Positions 19,558 to 27,845 are shown, counted from the stretch's first letter. The stretch: 64,000 nucleotides of DNA from Streptomyces iakyrus (GCF_000717055.1 NZ_JNXI01000012.1:124001-188000); one strand, 5' to 3'. Numbers and translations are program-made. Notes: generated by a model not told the origin, from the letters alone.

Positions 19558-20763
19558 GTGGCAGGCTCGCGTGCCCAGCGCCTGGCCGCCCGCAGGGCGG
19601 TGCGCAGGCGTGCCGCCCGGCGTGGCGCGATGGTCGTGGCGGCCTCGCTCGTCGTCGTGGCCGGCGCGGTCGCGGGGGCCCTCGCCGCGTTCGACGACGG
19701 CGGACGGGCCTCCGACGAGGCCGGTCCTCCCGAGGTGTCGGCCTCACCCCGGCCGGCGCCGCTGCCGGCGGTGCCGACGCGGTCCGCACCGGCCACCACC
19801 GCGTCCGCCCCGCTCTCGCCGTCCCCGTCCGCGCGCCGGACGACAACTCCCACGCCCTCGAAGCCGGCGAAGAAGCGGGAGCACCGCACAGCCGTTGCCG
19901 GACGGCTCTACCGCCACCCCGACTCCCAGGTCCTGGAGTGGGTCCGCTCCCACTCCCGCGACCCCCGCCACGCGGTCATCGCCTCCCGTATCGCCGAGCA
20001 GCCCGCGGCCGTCTGGTTCGCCGACTACGCCCCGGACACCGTCACCGCCCGGGTCGCCGCCGTGACCTCGGGCGGGGCCGCGCTGGGCCGGGTGCCCGTC
20101 GTCGTGCCGTACACGATCCCCGGCCGGGACTGCGGCGGCCACTCCCAGGGCGGGGCGCCCGGCCTCGACGCCTACGACGCCTGGATCGACCGGTTCGCGG
20201 CCGGGCTGGGCTCGGACGAGGTCATCGTCGTCCTGGAGCCCGACTCCGTCGCCCAGGCCGAGTGCCTCTCCGCCGGTGAACGCGCGGACCGCTTCGCCTC
20301 GCTGGCCCGGGCCGGCCGGGTCCTGAAGGGCGCCAACCCCCGCGCCCGGGTCTACTACGACGCGGGGCACTCGGGCTGGAACGCGCCCGGCAAGCAGGCG
20401 GCCTGGCTCAGACAGGCCGGTGCCGCCTCACCCGAGTCCTCCGACGGCATCTTCAGCAACGTCTCCAACTTCCACACCACCGCCGACGAGGTCGCCTACG
20501 ACCGGCGGGTCCTCGACGTGCTCGGCGGACCGGCGGGCCTCGGCGCCGTCATCGACACCAGCCGCAACGGCAACGGCGCCCCGGCCGACGGCGAGTGGTG
20601 CGACCCGGCGGGCCGCAAACTGGGCAGGACCCCGACCCTGAACACGGGCGAGGCCCGGATCGACGCCTACCTGTGGGTGAAGCTGCCGGGGGAGTCGGAC
20701 GGCTGCAAGGGCAGACCGGGGACGTTCACGGCCTCGTACGCCTACGACTTGGCGTCGTCGTAG
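19558..20763 (+). CDS. Glycoside hydrolase family 6 protein (endoglucanase-type), membrane-anchored or secreted
   Basis: 401 aa from GTG 19558. An Arg-rich N-terminus precedes one hydrophobic segment (MVVAASLVVVAGAVAGALAAF, ~25-45), then a Pro/Ser/Thr-rich linker to ~105, then the GH6 catalytic domain. Diagnostic motifs: VPVVVPYTIPGRDCGGHSQGG, VIVVLEPDSVAQAECL (catalytic Asp), YYDAGHSGWN, IDTSRNGNG and AYLWVKLPGESDGC. GH6 enzymes cleave beta-1,4-glucan with inversion. There is no carbohydrate-binding module, unlike secreted Streptomyces cellulases, and the Arg-rich start suggests an anchor. Overlaps the convergent permease by 22 bp. Confidence 0.92.
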   Translation: MAGSRAQRLAARRAVRRRAARRGAMVVAASLVVVAGAVAGALAAFDDGGRASDEAGPPEVSASPRPAPLPAVPTRSAPATTASAPLSPSPSARRTTTPTPSKPAKKREHRTAVAGRLYRHPDSQVLEWVRSHSRDPRHAVIASRIAEQPAAVWFADYAPDTVTARVAAVTSGGAALGRVPVVVPYTIPGRDCGGHSQGGAPGLDAYDAWIDRFAAGLGSDEVIVVLEPDSVAQAECLSAGERADRFASLARAGRVLKGANPRARVYYDAGHSGWNAPGKQAAWLRQAGAASPESSDGIFSNVSNFHTTADEVAYDRRVLDVLGGPAGLGAVIDTSRNGNGAPADGEWCDPAGRKLGRTPTLNTGEARIDAYLWVKLPGESDGCKGRPGTFTASYAYDLASS

Positions 20764-22121
20764 GAGGAGGTGCCCTCGTCCAGCAAGGGCGCCTGCGTCT
20801 TCAGGTGGGCCGGGGCGAAGGCCCGCAGGGCGTGGTAGCCGGTGATGACGACGATGGTGCCGAGCGCGATGCCGCTCAGCGAGAACGTGTCCGAGAACTT
20901 CAGGGAGACGTTGCCGACCCCGATGATGATGCCCGCGGCGGCCGGGACCAGGTTCAGAGGATTGCGCAGATCCACCTTGGCGTTGATCCAGATCTGCGCC
21001 CCGAGCAGGCCGATCATGCCGTACAGGATGACGGTGATGCCGCCGAGCACACCGCCCGGGATCGCCGCCACCACCGCGCCGAACTTCGGGCAGACGCCGA
21101 ACAGCAGGGCGAAACCGGCGGCGGCCCAGTAGGCGGCCGTCGAGTACACGCGGGTCGCGGCCATCACGCCGATGTTCTCGGAGTACGTCGTGTTGGGCGG
21201 GCCGCCGACCGCGGTGGACAGCATCGAGCCGACGCCGTCGGCCGCGATCGCCGTGCCGAGCTTGTCGTCCAGCGAGTCGCCGGTCATCTCGCCGACCGCC
21301 TTCACGTGCCCGGCGTTCTCCGCGACCAGCGCGATGACGACCGGCAGGGCGACCAGGACCGCCGACCACTCGAATGACGGGGCGTGCAGTGTGGGCAGCC
21401 CGATCCAGTCGGCCTTGCCCACGCCGGAGAGGTCGAGCCGCCAGTGGTCGGTCAGTTCGCCGCTCGCGTCCACGGAGTGGATCTTGCCGAAGACCAGGTC
21501 GAAGACCCAGGAGATGCCGTACCCGAAGACCAGCCCCAGGAAGATCGCGATCCGGGACCAGAAGCCGCGCAGGCAGACGACCGCCAGACCGGTGAACAGC
21601 ATCACCAGCAGGGCCGTCCACTGGTCCTGCGGCCAGTACGTCGAGGCCGTCACCGGCGCCAGGTTGAAGCCGATCAGCATCACCACCGCGCCGGTCACGA
21701 TGGGCGGCATGGTGGCGTGGATGATCCGCGCCCCGAAGCGCCGCACGGCCAGCCCCACCAGGAACAGCGCGCCCCCGACGACGAACACCGCGCCGGTGAC
21801 GGTCGCGCTGCTGCCGCCCTGTGCGCGGATCACCGCCGCCACACCGACGAAGGAGAGCGAGCATCCCAGGTAGCTGGGCACGCTGCCGCGGGTGGCGAGC
21901 AGGAACACGACGGTCGCGACGCCCGACATCATGATCGCGAGGTTCGGGTCCAGACCCATCAGGACCGGCGCCACGAAGGACGCCCCGAACATCGCCACGA
22001 CGTGCTGGGCACCGAGCCCGGCCGTACGGGGCCAGGAGAGCCGCTCGTCGGGGCGGACCACCGCGCCGGGCGCCGGGGTGCGTCCGTCGCCGTGCAGTTT
22101 CCAGCGGACGCCGAGATCCAT
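20742..22121 (-). CDS. NCS2-family uracil/xanthine permease
   Basis: 459 aa. Nucleobase:cation symporter-2 features throughout: GLGAQHVVAMFGASFVAPVLMGLDPN near the N-terminus, the VALPVVIALVAENAGHVKAVGEMTG segment with the acidic substrate-binding residue, and VGGPPNTTYSENIGVMAATRVYS, the NCS2 signature (usually QNxGxxxxT; here EN). Uracil is the likeliest substrate. GAAAGCGA lies before the ATG at 22119-22121. Confidence 0.93.
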   Translation of the reverse strand: MDLGVRWKLHGDGRTPAPGAVVRPDERLSWPRTAGLGAQHVVAMFGASFVAPVLMGLDPNLAIMMSGVATVVFLLATRGSVPSYLGCSLSFVGVAAVIRAQGGSSATVTGAVFVVGGALFLVGLAVRRFGARIIHATMPPIVTGAVVMLIGFNLAPVTASTYWPQDQWTALLVMLFTGLAVVCLRGFWSRIAIFLGLVFGYGISWVFDLVFGKIHSVDASGELTDHWRLDLSGVGKADWIGLPTLHAPSFEWSAVLVALPVVIALVAENAGHVKAVGEMTGDSLDDKLGTAIAADGVGSMLSTAVGGPPNTTYSENIGVMAATRVYSTAAYWAAAGFALLFGVCPKFGAVVAAIPGGVLGGITVILYGMIGLLGAQIWINAKVDLRNPLNLVPAAAGIIIGVGNVSLKFSDTFSLSGIALGTIVVITGYHALRAFAPAHLKTQAPLLDEGTSSYDDAKS

Positions 22122-22261
22122 CGGGTGTCGCTTTCGTCGTGGGGCTGTTTATGTCCGGACCATTGTCAGGGATGGCCGGAAGTGCTCCGCACACGTCAGT
22201 GCCGACCTGGGCGCCCCTCGGTGGGCGGTCGCCGGCGTGGTTCTACCCTGACGAGGTGGTG

Positions 22262-22750
22262 ATGCCGGAGGGAAGGCTGGTGCCGCGCCCGAGCGCGCGC
22301 GTGGTGCTGCTGGACGACGCCGATCGGCTGTTGCTGTTCTCGGCCAGGAACAAGGACGACGGTTCCGTCCGCTGGTTCACCCCTGGAGGCGGACTAGCCC
22401 CGGGCGAGAGCCATGAACAGGCAGCCCTGCGGGAGTTGCGGGAGGAAACCGGGCTGACGCACGTCTCGCTGGGGCCGGAGATATGGCGAGGGCGTCCGTG
22501 GACAACGGTCCGGGGCGGCGTGGCCTACGAGGTCCGCCAGCGCTACTACATGGCCCGGGTGCATGCGTTCGAGGTCGACACCTCGGCATTCGAGGAGATC
22601 GAGAAGGCAGCGATCACAGGGCACCGCTGGTGGACCGCGGCGGAACTGGTCACGACCTCGGATGTGCTGAGGCCGACCGAGCTGCCGGAGCTGCTGCCGC
22701 GCTTGTTGAGGGACGGCCCACCCGACTCTCCGATCATGGTGAACGGCTGA
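22262..22750 (+). CDS. Nudix hydrolase
   Basis: 162 aa. The Nudix box is exact: GGGLAPGESHEQAALRELREETGLT (GX5EX7REUXEEXGU) at ~40-65, so it hydrolyses a nucleoside diphosphate linked to some moiety X with Mg2+. Start taken at ATG 22262; the two preceding codons are GTG GTG and would also work. TACCCT about 20 bases upstream and GAGG at 22251 support transcription and translation from here. Substrate unknown. Confidence 0.9.
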   Translation: MPEGRLVPRPSARVVLLDDADRLLLFSARNKDDGSVRWFTPGGGLAPGESHEQAALRELREETGLTHVSLGPEIWRGRPWTTVRGGVAYEVRQRYYMARVHAFEVDTSAFEEIEKAAITGHRWWTAAELVTTSDVLRPTELPELLPRLLRDGPPDSPIMVNG

Positions 22751-22808
22751 GCGTCGCCGGGTGCGGGCGTTGGGCGCGCCCGGTGCTGTTCCAGGCCGTG
22801 CAGCGGCT

Positions 22809-24014
22809 TCAGGGCCGCCGGTCGGGAACCACCGCGTCCCGTCGGCCGATCTTCGTCCGCTCGCCGGGGCGGAGCACACCGGCGAACGCCACCAGGCCGC
22901 ACGACAGCACCGTCACCAGGCAGAACGACACCATCAGACTGGTCGCCTGCGCCAGCATGCCGATCGCGCTCGGCGCGATCAGCCCCGAGGTGTAGGTGAT
23001 GGTCGCGACGCCCGCGATCGCCAGGCTCGGGTTGGATCCGCTGCGGCCGGCCGCAGCGAAGCACAGCGGCACGACGACGGCGATGCCCAGGCCCATCAGC
23101 GCGAACCCGCTCATGGCCACCGCCGGATGGTCCGCGACGACGATCAGCAGCCCGCCGAGGACGGCGAACACACCGCTCGCCCGCACCGTCCGCACGGCAC
23201 CGAAGCGGTCGACGATCCGGTCACCGGCGAGCCGGGCGACGGCCATCGTGAGCGTGAAGCCCGTCGTGCAGGCCGCGGCGAGACCGGCCGAGGTCTCCAG
23301 CTGCTCACGCAGGTAGACCGCCGACCAGTCCAGGCTCGCGCCCTCCGCGAACACCGCGCAGAACCCGATCGCGCCGATGAGCAGTGCCGAGCGGGGCGGC
23401 AGCGCGAAGCGCGGCGGCGGCTCCTCGTCCTCGGCGGGCTGAAGGTCGAGCACCCACTGGCAGGACGCCACGCCGACGACGGTGAGGACCGCGGCGGCCA
23501 GGATGTGGTGCAGCCGGGCGTCCGAGCCGAGGTGTGCGGCGAGGGTGCCGGCCGCCGAGCCGACCAGGGCACCGGCGCTCCACATGCCGTGCAGCCCGGA
23601 CATGATCGACCGGCCGAGGCGGTTCTCGACCTCGACCCCCAGCGCGTTCATCGCCACGTCCGCCATGCCCGCCGTCGCGCCGTACGTGAACAGGGCCAGG
23701 CACAGCGTCAGAAGGTTCGGGGCGAGCGACGGCAGGACCAGTGACAGCGTCCACAGGGCGATCAGTCCGCGCAGGGCGTTGCGCGCGCCGAAGCGGTGAC
23801 TGATGCTGCCGGCCAGGGGCATCGCCACGGACGCGCCGAGCGCGGGGAAGGCGAGGGCGATCCCCAACTGGCCCGCGCTCACGCCCGCGTGGTCCTGGAT
23901 CCACGGCACACGGGTCGCGAACGAGCCGGTCACGGCGCCGTGCACGGCGAAGACGGCGGCCACGGCGTACCGGGACCGCTTCACCTCGCGCTGTTCGTCG
24001 GCCACCTTGCCCAT
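22809..24014 (-). CDS. MFS transporter, partner of the divergent ROK regulator
   Basis: 401 aa from ATG 24012-24014, behind GGAGGGGG; the open frame continues far upstream through the ROK gene but only as antisense. Twelve TM segments; HGAVTGSFATRVPWIQDHAGVSAGQLGIALAFPALGASVAMPLAGSISHRFGARN is the N-terminal MFS motif. The sequence resembles YbjJ/Gap-like sugar MFS transporters. Divergent from a ROK-family gene with a palindrome between them, so a sugar-related substrate is likely. Confidence 0.9.
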   Translation of the reverse strand: MGKVADEQREVKRSRYAVAAVFAVHGAVTGSFATRVPWIQDHAGVSAGQLGIALAFPALGASVAMPLAGSISHRFGARNALRGLIALWTLSLVLPSLAPNLLTLCLALFTYGATAGMADVAMNALGVEVENRLGRSIMSGLHGMWSAGALVGSAAGTLAAHLGSDARLHHILAAAVLTVVGVASCQWVLDLQPAEDEEPPPRFALPPRSALLIGAIGFCAVFAEGASLDWSAVYLREQLETSAGLAAACTTGFTLTMAVARLAGDRIVDRFGAVRTVRASGVFAVLGGLLIVVADHPAVAMSGFALMGLGIAVVVPLCFAAAGRSGSNPSLAIAGVATITYTSGLIAPSAIGMLAQATSLMVSFCLVTVLSCGLVAFAGVLRPGERTKIGRRDAVVPDRRP

Positions 24015-24068
24015 TCTGCGGTCCCCCTCCAGGTCTCTGCCGTGCTCGTGTCTGGTGCGGGCGTAAAC

Positions 24069-24089
24069 TATCAGGAACCCTGCCTGATA
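24069..24089. promoter_or_regulatory. TATCAGG-N7-CCTGATA palindrome between MFS and ROK genes
   Basis: Perfect 7-bp inverted repeat with a 7-base spacer, in an A/T-rich patch (AAACTATCAGG to CCTGATAATAAG) that stands out from the GC-rich surroundings. It is placed 54 bp from the MFS start and 61 bp from the ROK start. Likely operator/promoter overlap for both divergent genes. Confidence 0.6.
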
Positions 24090-24149
24090 ATAAGAGGGTC
24101 TCCCGGCGGGCCCCGGTGAACGGCTCCGCCGATCTGGAAGGATCCCGGC

Positions 24150-25562
24150 ATGCCCGCATCCCCGAGCACCGCCCGGGCCATCAACGACCGGCTCGCCCTG
24201 CGTCTGCTCCAGCAGGAAGGCCCGTTGACGGCAGGGCAGTTGAAGCAGCTGACCGGTCTGTCCCGGCCGACCGTCGCCGACCTCGTCGAACGCCTCACCG
24301 CCGCCGGACTCATCGCGGTGGTCGGCGAGGCGGGGGAGCAGCGGCGCGGCCCCAACGCGAAGGTGTACGGCATCGTCGCCGACCGGGCCCACCTGGCCGC
24401 CCTCGACGTCCGTACCGAAGGCGTCGCCGTGGCCGTCGCGGACCTGGTGGGGCGGGTGCTGGCCGAGGCCTCGGTGCCGATCGGCGGAGACACCGGAACG
24501 GGTCCCGCCGTGGAACAGGCGGTCACGCTGGTCGAGCGCGTGGCGAAGGAGGCCGGTGCCGACCGCCTGCACACCGTGGGGATCGGGGCGCCCGGTCTGA
24601 TCGACCCGTCCAGCGGCGAACTGCGCGACTCCACCGGGCTGCCAAAGTGGCACCGCCGGCTCGTCGCCACCCTCCAGGATCGGCTGCCCGAGGCCCGCGT
24701 CAGCGTCGAGAACGAGACCAACCTCGCGGCGCTGGCCGAGCAGCGCGACGGGGCGGCCCGGGACCGGGACACGTTCGTCCTGCTGTGGCTGGGCCATGGA
24801 ACGGGGGCGGCCGTGGTCCTCGACGGCGCCCTGCGGCGCGGCGCCTCCGGCGGCACGGGAGAGATCGGCTTCCTGCCGGTCCCGGGTACGAGCGCGCTGC
24901 CGACCTCGACGGACTGCGAGGGCGGCTTCCATTCCCTGGCCTCCGCTGCCGCGGTCGTGGACCTCGCGGTGGCGTGCGGGGTTCCGGTGGTGGCGGGACA
25001 GGAGCCCTCCGTGGTGGGGGTGGTGCGTGCTGCCGCCGCGGTGATGAGGGAGGCGGTGGGCCGGGCACCGAGCGCGGTGGTCCCGTCGGGCCGGGTGCCG
25101 GAGGCGGCGCCGGGCGCGGCCACGTCGGACCGGGTGTCGGGGGTGGTGGCGGGGGCGGTCTCGCCGGACCGGGTGTCGGGGGTGGTGCCGGGCGCGGTCC
25201 CGCCGGATCGGATGCCGGAGGGGGCGGTCGGCGCGGTCCCGCCGGCAGGTCCCGCCCCCGCCGCCCGTTTCCTCGACGCCCTCGCCGACCGTATCGCCGT
25301 CGGCGTCGCCTCGGTCGTGGCCATCCTGGACCCCGGATGCGTGGTCCTCGGCGGGGAGGTCGGGCAGGCCGGCGGCGCCGTCCTCGCCACGCGGGTGCAG
25401 GACCGGATCGCCCGGATGACGCCACTGCCCACGGAGGTGCGCGCCACCTCCCTGGGCGGTGGCGCGGTCCTGCGCGGCGCGCTGCTGACGGCCAGGGACC
25501 GCGCTCAGGAGGAACTCTTCGCGCCCGGAGGGCCCCCGCCCCGGCCTTCCCCGGGCCGATAG
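24150..25562 (+). CDS. ROK-family transcriptional regulator with an internal 13-residue repeat insertion
   Basis: 470 aa, longer than the ~400 usual. N-terminal winged helix: INDRLALRLLQQEGPLTAGQLKQLTGLSRPTVADLVERLTAAGLI. The ROK/ASKHA sugar-binding domain follows (VGIGAPGLIDPSSGELRDSTGLP, VENETNLAALAEQ, LWLGHGTGAAVVLDGALRRGASGGTGEIGFLPV, PGCVVLGGEVGQAGG). The CxCGxxGC-type zinc motif is reduced to one Cys (TDCEGGFHSLAS). Residues 313-364 are four tandem 13-residue units, low complexity, inserted inside the ROK domain. Divergent from the MFS transporter it probably regulates. Confidence 0.9.
   Translation: MPASPSTARAINDRLALRLLQQEGPLTAGQLKQLTGLSRPTVADLVERLTAAGLIAVVGEAGEQRRGPNAKVYGIVADRAHLAALDVRTEGVAVAVADLVGRVLAEASVPIGGDTGTGPAVEQAVTLVERVAKEAGADRLHTVGIGAPGLIDPSSGELRDSTGLPKWHRRLVATLQDRLPEARVSVENETNLAALAEQRDGAARDRDTFVLLWLGHGTGAAVVLDGALRRGASGGTGEIGFLPVPGTSALPTSTDCEGGFHSLASAAAVVDLAVACGVPVVAGQEPSVVGVVRAAAAVMREAVGRAPSAVVPSGRVPEAAPGAATSDRVSGVVAGAVSPDRVSGVVPGAVPPDRMPEGAVGAVPPAGPAPAARFLDALADRIAVGVASVVAILDPGCVVLGGEVGQAGGAVLATRVQDRIARMTPLPTEVRATSLGGGAVLRGALLTARDRAQEELFAPGGPPPRPSPGR
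25086..25241 (+). repeat. Four tandem 39-bp units inside the ROK gene
   Basis: Units at 25086, 25125, 25164 and 25203, each 39 bp (13 codons), keep the frame. The encoded units read SGRVPEAAPGAAT, SDRVSGVVAGAVS, PDRVSGVVPGAVP and PDRMPEGAVGAVP. Units 2 and 3 are nearly identical at the DNA level; 1 and 4 have drifted. Confidence 0.85.
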
Positions 25563-25614
25563 GCAGTCAGGCCCGGGACCGTCCCCTCCGTCCTTCCCCC
25601 TCCGTCCTCCCCCC

Positions 25615-26391
25615 TCAGACCCCGGACGGCCCGTTACCCGCCTGGACCTGGCCGCCCTCGAACCGCCTCTCCAAGTGCTCCTCGAACGATCCCTCACCCA
25701 CCGCCCGTCGCGGCGTCAAGTGGCCCCCGCTCCGGAAGCCCCGGTACGCCGCTCCCCACAGCGGTACGTTCACCACCGCTCGCCGACGGCCCGACGCCTT
25801 CAGATACGCACGGGCGAAGGACTCCAGCGGCCGTACCTCCGGCCCGCCCATGTCCTCGACCCGCCCCGCCGGCGCGGCCGCCGCCAGCTCGACCAGCCGG
25901 TCCGCGACTTCGGCCACCTCCACCGGCTGGTCCCGCACCCCCGCCGGGAGGAACATCACGGGCAGCTTCGACAGCCCCTGGAACATCATGATCAGAAGAT
26001 CGTGGAACTGCGTCGCCCGCAGTACGGTCCAGCCGAGCCCCGACTCCTCGATCAGCCTCTCCACCGCGAGCTTGCTCCGGTAGTACGGGAACGGCACCTC
26101 GTCGACACCCACGATCGACACGTAGACGAGATGCCGCACGCCCGCACCGCGCGCCGCCCTGATCAGGTTCTGAGCCGCCTGCTCGTCCCCCTTCTGTGCC
26201 GTCGCGCAGTGCACGATCGTGTCCACACCGGCGACGGCCGTGTCCAGTCCGGCTCCGCCCGCCCGTAGATCCACCGCGTACGGCTCGCTGTGCCGGCTGA
26301 GCACCCGCACCTCGTGGCCGCTCGCGCGCAACCGCTCGGCGACGAGCCGCCCCAGCGTTCCGGTGCCGCCGGTCACCAGGATCCTGGTCAT
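25615..26391 (-). CDS. NmrA/NAD(P)-binding SDR-like protein, probable target of the adjacent ECF41 sigma factor
   Basis: 258 aa from ATG 26389-26391, with AAGGGG upstream. The atypical short-chain dehydrogenase fold begins TRILVTGGTGTLGRLVAERLRASGHEVRVLSRH (dinucleotide GxxGxxG), then VDTIVHCATAQ, HLVYVSIVGVDEVPFPYYRSKLAVE (YxxxK). ECF41 sigma genes are typically next to a carboxymuconolactone decarboxylase, oxidoreductase or epimerase; this is the oxidoreductase/epimerase case. The promoter-like pair at 26451-26477 sits just upstream. Substrate unknown. Confidence 0.9.
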   Translation of the reverse strand: MTRILVTGGTGTLGRLVAERLRASGHEVRVLSRHSEPYAVDLRAGGAGLDTAVAGVDTIVHCATAQKGDEQAAQNLIRAARGAGVRHLVYVSIVGVDEVPFPYYRSKLAVERLIEESGLGWTVLRATQFHDLLIMMFQGLSKLPVMFLPAGVRDQPVEVAEVADRLVELAAAAPAGRVEDMGGPEVRPLESFARAYLKASGRRRAVVNVPLWGAAYRGFRSGGHLTPRRAVGEGSFEEHLERRFEGGQVQAGNGPSGV

Positions 26392-26450
26392 GCTGTTCAG
26401 CCCCTTCGGACGCCGGGCGCTCCCGGATGGAGCGCCCCTCTCCGACTGAG

Positions 26451-26477
26451 ACCGAACAACCCCCGCCGAATGTGACA
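26451..26477 (-). promoter_or_regulatory. ECF41-type promoter (TGTCACA-N16-CGGT) for the NmrA-like gene
   Basis: Minus strand: TGTCACA at 26477-26471, 16-base spacer, then CGGTC starting at 26454. The published ECF41 consensus is TGTCACA with a CGTC -10 at this spacing, so the -35 is exact and the -10 differs slightly. It lies about 60 bp upstream of the start codon and directly after the sigma gene. Confidence 0.6.
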
Positions 26478-26493
26478 AGCGCGCCCCGCGGTT

Positions 26494-27381
26494 TTACGGC
26501 CGGGTGAGCTGACGCCGTGCGAACGCCAGCTTCTCCGGGTTGACCACGGCACGCACACCCGTCACCAGCCCGTCGCGCACCTCGATCACCGACAGTCCGA
26601 CGAGCGTGTCGCCCGCCCAGCTCGCCAGCCCCAGCGCCCCGTTGACCTCGGTCGGCACGAAGTCCAGGCCCCGCGCGAACTTCGGCCCGCCGCCCGCCAG
26701 GAAGCGGGCGATCCCGGGTCCGCCCTCGATGGGCCACCGCGCCGCGGTGACCTTTCCGCCACCGTCGCTCCACCAGGTCGCGTCGGCCGCGAGCAGCTTC
26801 TCCAGCCCGGCCAGGTCCCCGTCACGGGCGGCCGTGATGAACGACGTGACGAGCTCCTTCTGGCGCTCGGGGGCGGGCTCGAACCGGGCCTGCGGTTCGC
26901 CCACCCGCCGCACGGCACGCCGGTACAGCTGACGGCAGTTGGCCTCGCTCAGGTCCAGCACCCCGGCGATCTCCCGGTGCCCGTAGCCGAACGCCTCCCG
27001 CAGCACGTACACGGCCCGTTCGGTCGGCGTCAGCCGCTCCAGCAGCACCAGCATCGCCATCGACACGGCGTCCCGCTGCTCCGCGGACTCCAGCGGGCCG
27101 AGCGTGCCGTCCGAGGTGACCACGGGCTCGGGCAGCCAGGTCCCGACGTACCGCTCGCGCCGGGCCCGCGCGGAGGTGAGCCGATTCAGGCAGAGGTTGG
27201 TGACGACCTTGGCCAGCCAGGCCGCCGGGTGCTCGATCTCCGCCCGCTCGGCGCCGCGGTAGCGCAGGTAGGCGTCCTGGACCGCGTCCTCGGCCTCCTC
27301 GGCGGAGCCCAGCAACCGGTAGGCGAGCGAGAACAGCCGGGGCCGGTGGACTTCGAACTCCTCGGCGGTGGTCGTGGTCAT
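26494..27381 (-). CDS. RNA polymerase ECF sigma factor, ECF41 (SigJ-like) group
   Basis: 295 aa from ATG 27379-27381. Region 2 is at ~5-75 (FEVHRPRLFSLAYRLLGSAEEAEDAVQDAYLRYRG), region 4 at ~115-165 (LERLTPTERAVYVLREAFGYGHREIAGVLDLSEANCRQLYRRA). A SnoaL-like C-terminal extension follows (~175-290) carrying the two ECF41 hallmarks, DGGGK (WWSDGGGKV) and NPxKL (VVNPEKL). That extension replaces an anti-sigma factor, modulating activity in cis. The NmrA-like gene follows 102 bp downstream. The chitinase-type promoter at 27498-27541 points at this gene with a leader of about 110 bases. Confidence 0.94.
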   Translation of the reverse strand: MTTTTAEEFEVHRPRLFSLAYRLLGSAEEAEDAVQDAYLRYRGAERAEIEHPAAWLAKVVTNLCLNRLTSARARRERYVGTWLPEPVVTSDGTLGPLESAEQRDAVSMAMLVLLERLTPTERAVYVLREAFGYGHREIAGVLDLSEANCRQLYRRAVRRVGEPQARFEPAPERQKELVTSFITAARDGDLAGLEKLLAADATWWSDGGGKVTAARWPIEGGPGIARFLAGGGPKFARGLDFVPTEVNGALGLASWAGDTLVGLSVIEVRDGLVTGVRAVVNPEKLAFARRQLTRP

Positions 27382-27497
27382 ACGCCTCACCCTGCCAGAG
27401 AGCCGCACGCCGGGCGTGGGAAGGCCCGACGGCGGGCAAGGGCCGTCGTCACCGCCGCCGGGCCGGTCAGTGGTGGGTTGAGCCGACCCTGGCGATG

Positions 27498-27541
27498 ACC
27501 CTAGAAAGGACTAGACCACATCGTCAATAGGTGTGTACCAA
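27498..27541 (-). promoter_or_regulatory. Chitinase-type promoter with direct repeats upstream of the ECF41 sigma gene
   Basis: Minus strand: TTGGTACACACC (27541-27530), then -35 TTGACG (27527-27522), 18-base spacer containing GTGGTCTAGTCC (27519-27508), and -10 TAGGGT (27503-27498). The chitinase gene in this window has the same elements at the same spacing (42352-42310). Chitinase promoters of Streptomyces carry such 12-bp direct repeats, and GGTCTAGACC is the core of the DasR site. Confidence 0.6.
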
Positions 27542-27692
27542 TGCGAAATCCCAAGAGGTCGGCCGGCCGCGCGAGTTGGGGTGCCGGTCGCGCTCGGGAA
27601 GGGGTGCGACGCGGCCTGTGAGGCAGCCCACACGCGGGGCCTCTCTGAACCGCGATCAGGCGTGGCACACTGGCCCTGTACCAGTAGCAGCG

Positions 27693-27815
27693 CACTCCGG
27701 GGTCGGTGAAAGTCCGAACCGGCGGTTACAGTCCGCGACCCGGTCGCCTCCAGCGGCCGGTTGACCAGGTGAAATTCCTGGACCGACGGTTAAAGTCCGG
27801 ATGGGAGGCAGTGCG
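27693..27815 (+). ncRNA. FMN riboswitch (RFN element)
   Basis: The conserved RFN blocks are present in order: GGGGTCGGTGAAAGTCCGA, ACCGGCGGTTACAGTCCGCGA, the variable arm, then GGTGAAATTCCTGGACCG, ACGGTTAAAGTCCGGATGGG and AGGCAGTGCG. It binds FMN and represses the riboflavin operon that begins about 150 bases downstream. It sets the regulation of ribE, ribM, ribBA and ribH. Confidence 0.97.
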
Positions 27816-27845
27816 CGGCGAGCGGGCATTCGTGCGCGCCGCCGA

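Noticed and set aside
24071..25447. 458-codon minus-strand frame over the ROK gene
   Set aside because: Low-complexity Arg/Pro/Ala antisense; no domain or ribosome site.
22809..25697. One 962-codon open frame covering the MFS gene and the whole antisense of the ROK gene
   Set aside because: Only the last 401 codons resemble a protein; the rest is antisense of the ROK gene and carries no conserved motif. GC-rich DNA opens such frames.
27501..27695. 64-codon minus-strand ORF upstream of the riboflavin operon
   Set aside because: It runs across promoter elements and the riboswitch start, and its composition is not protein-like.
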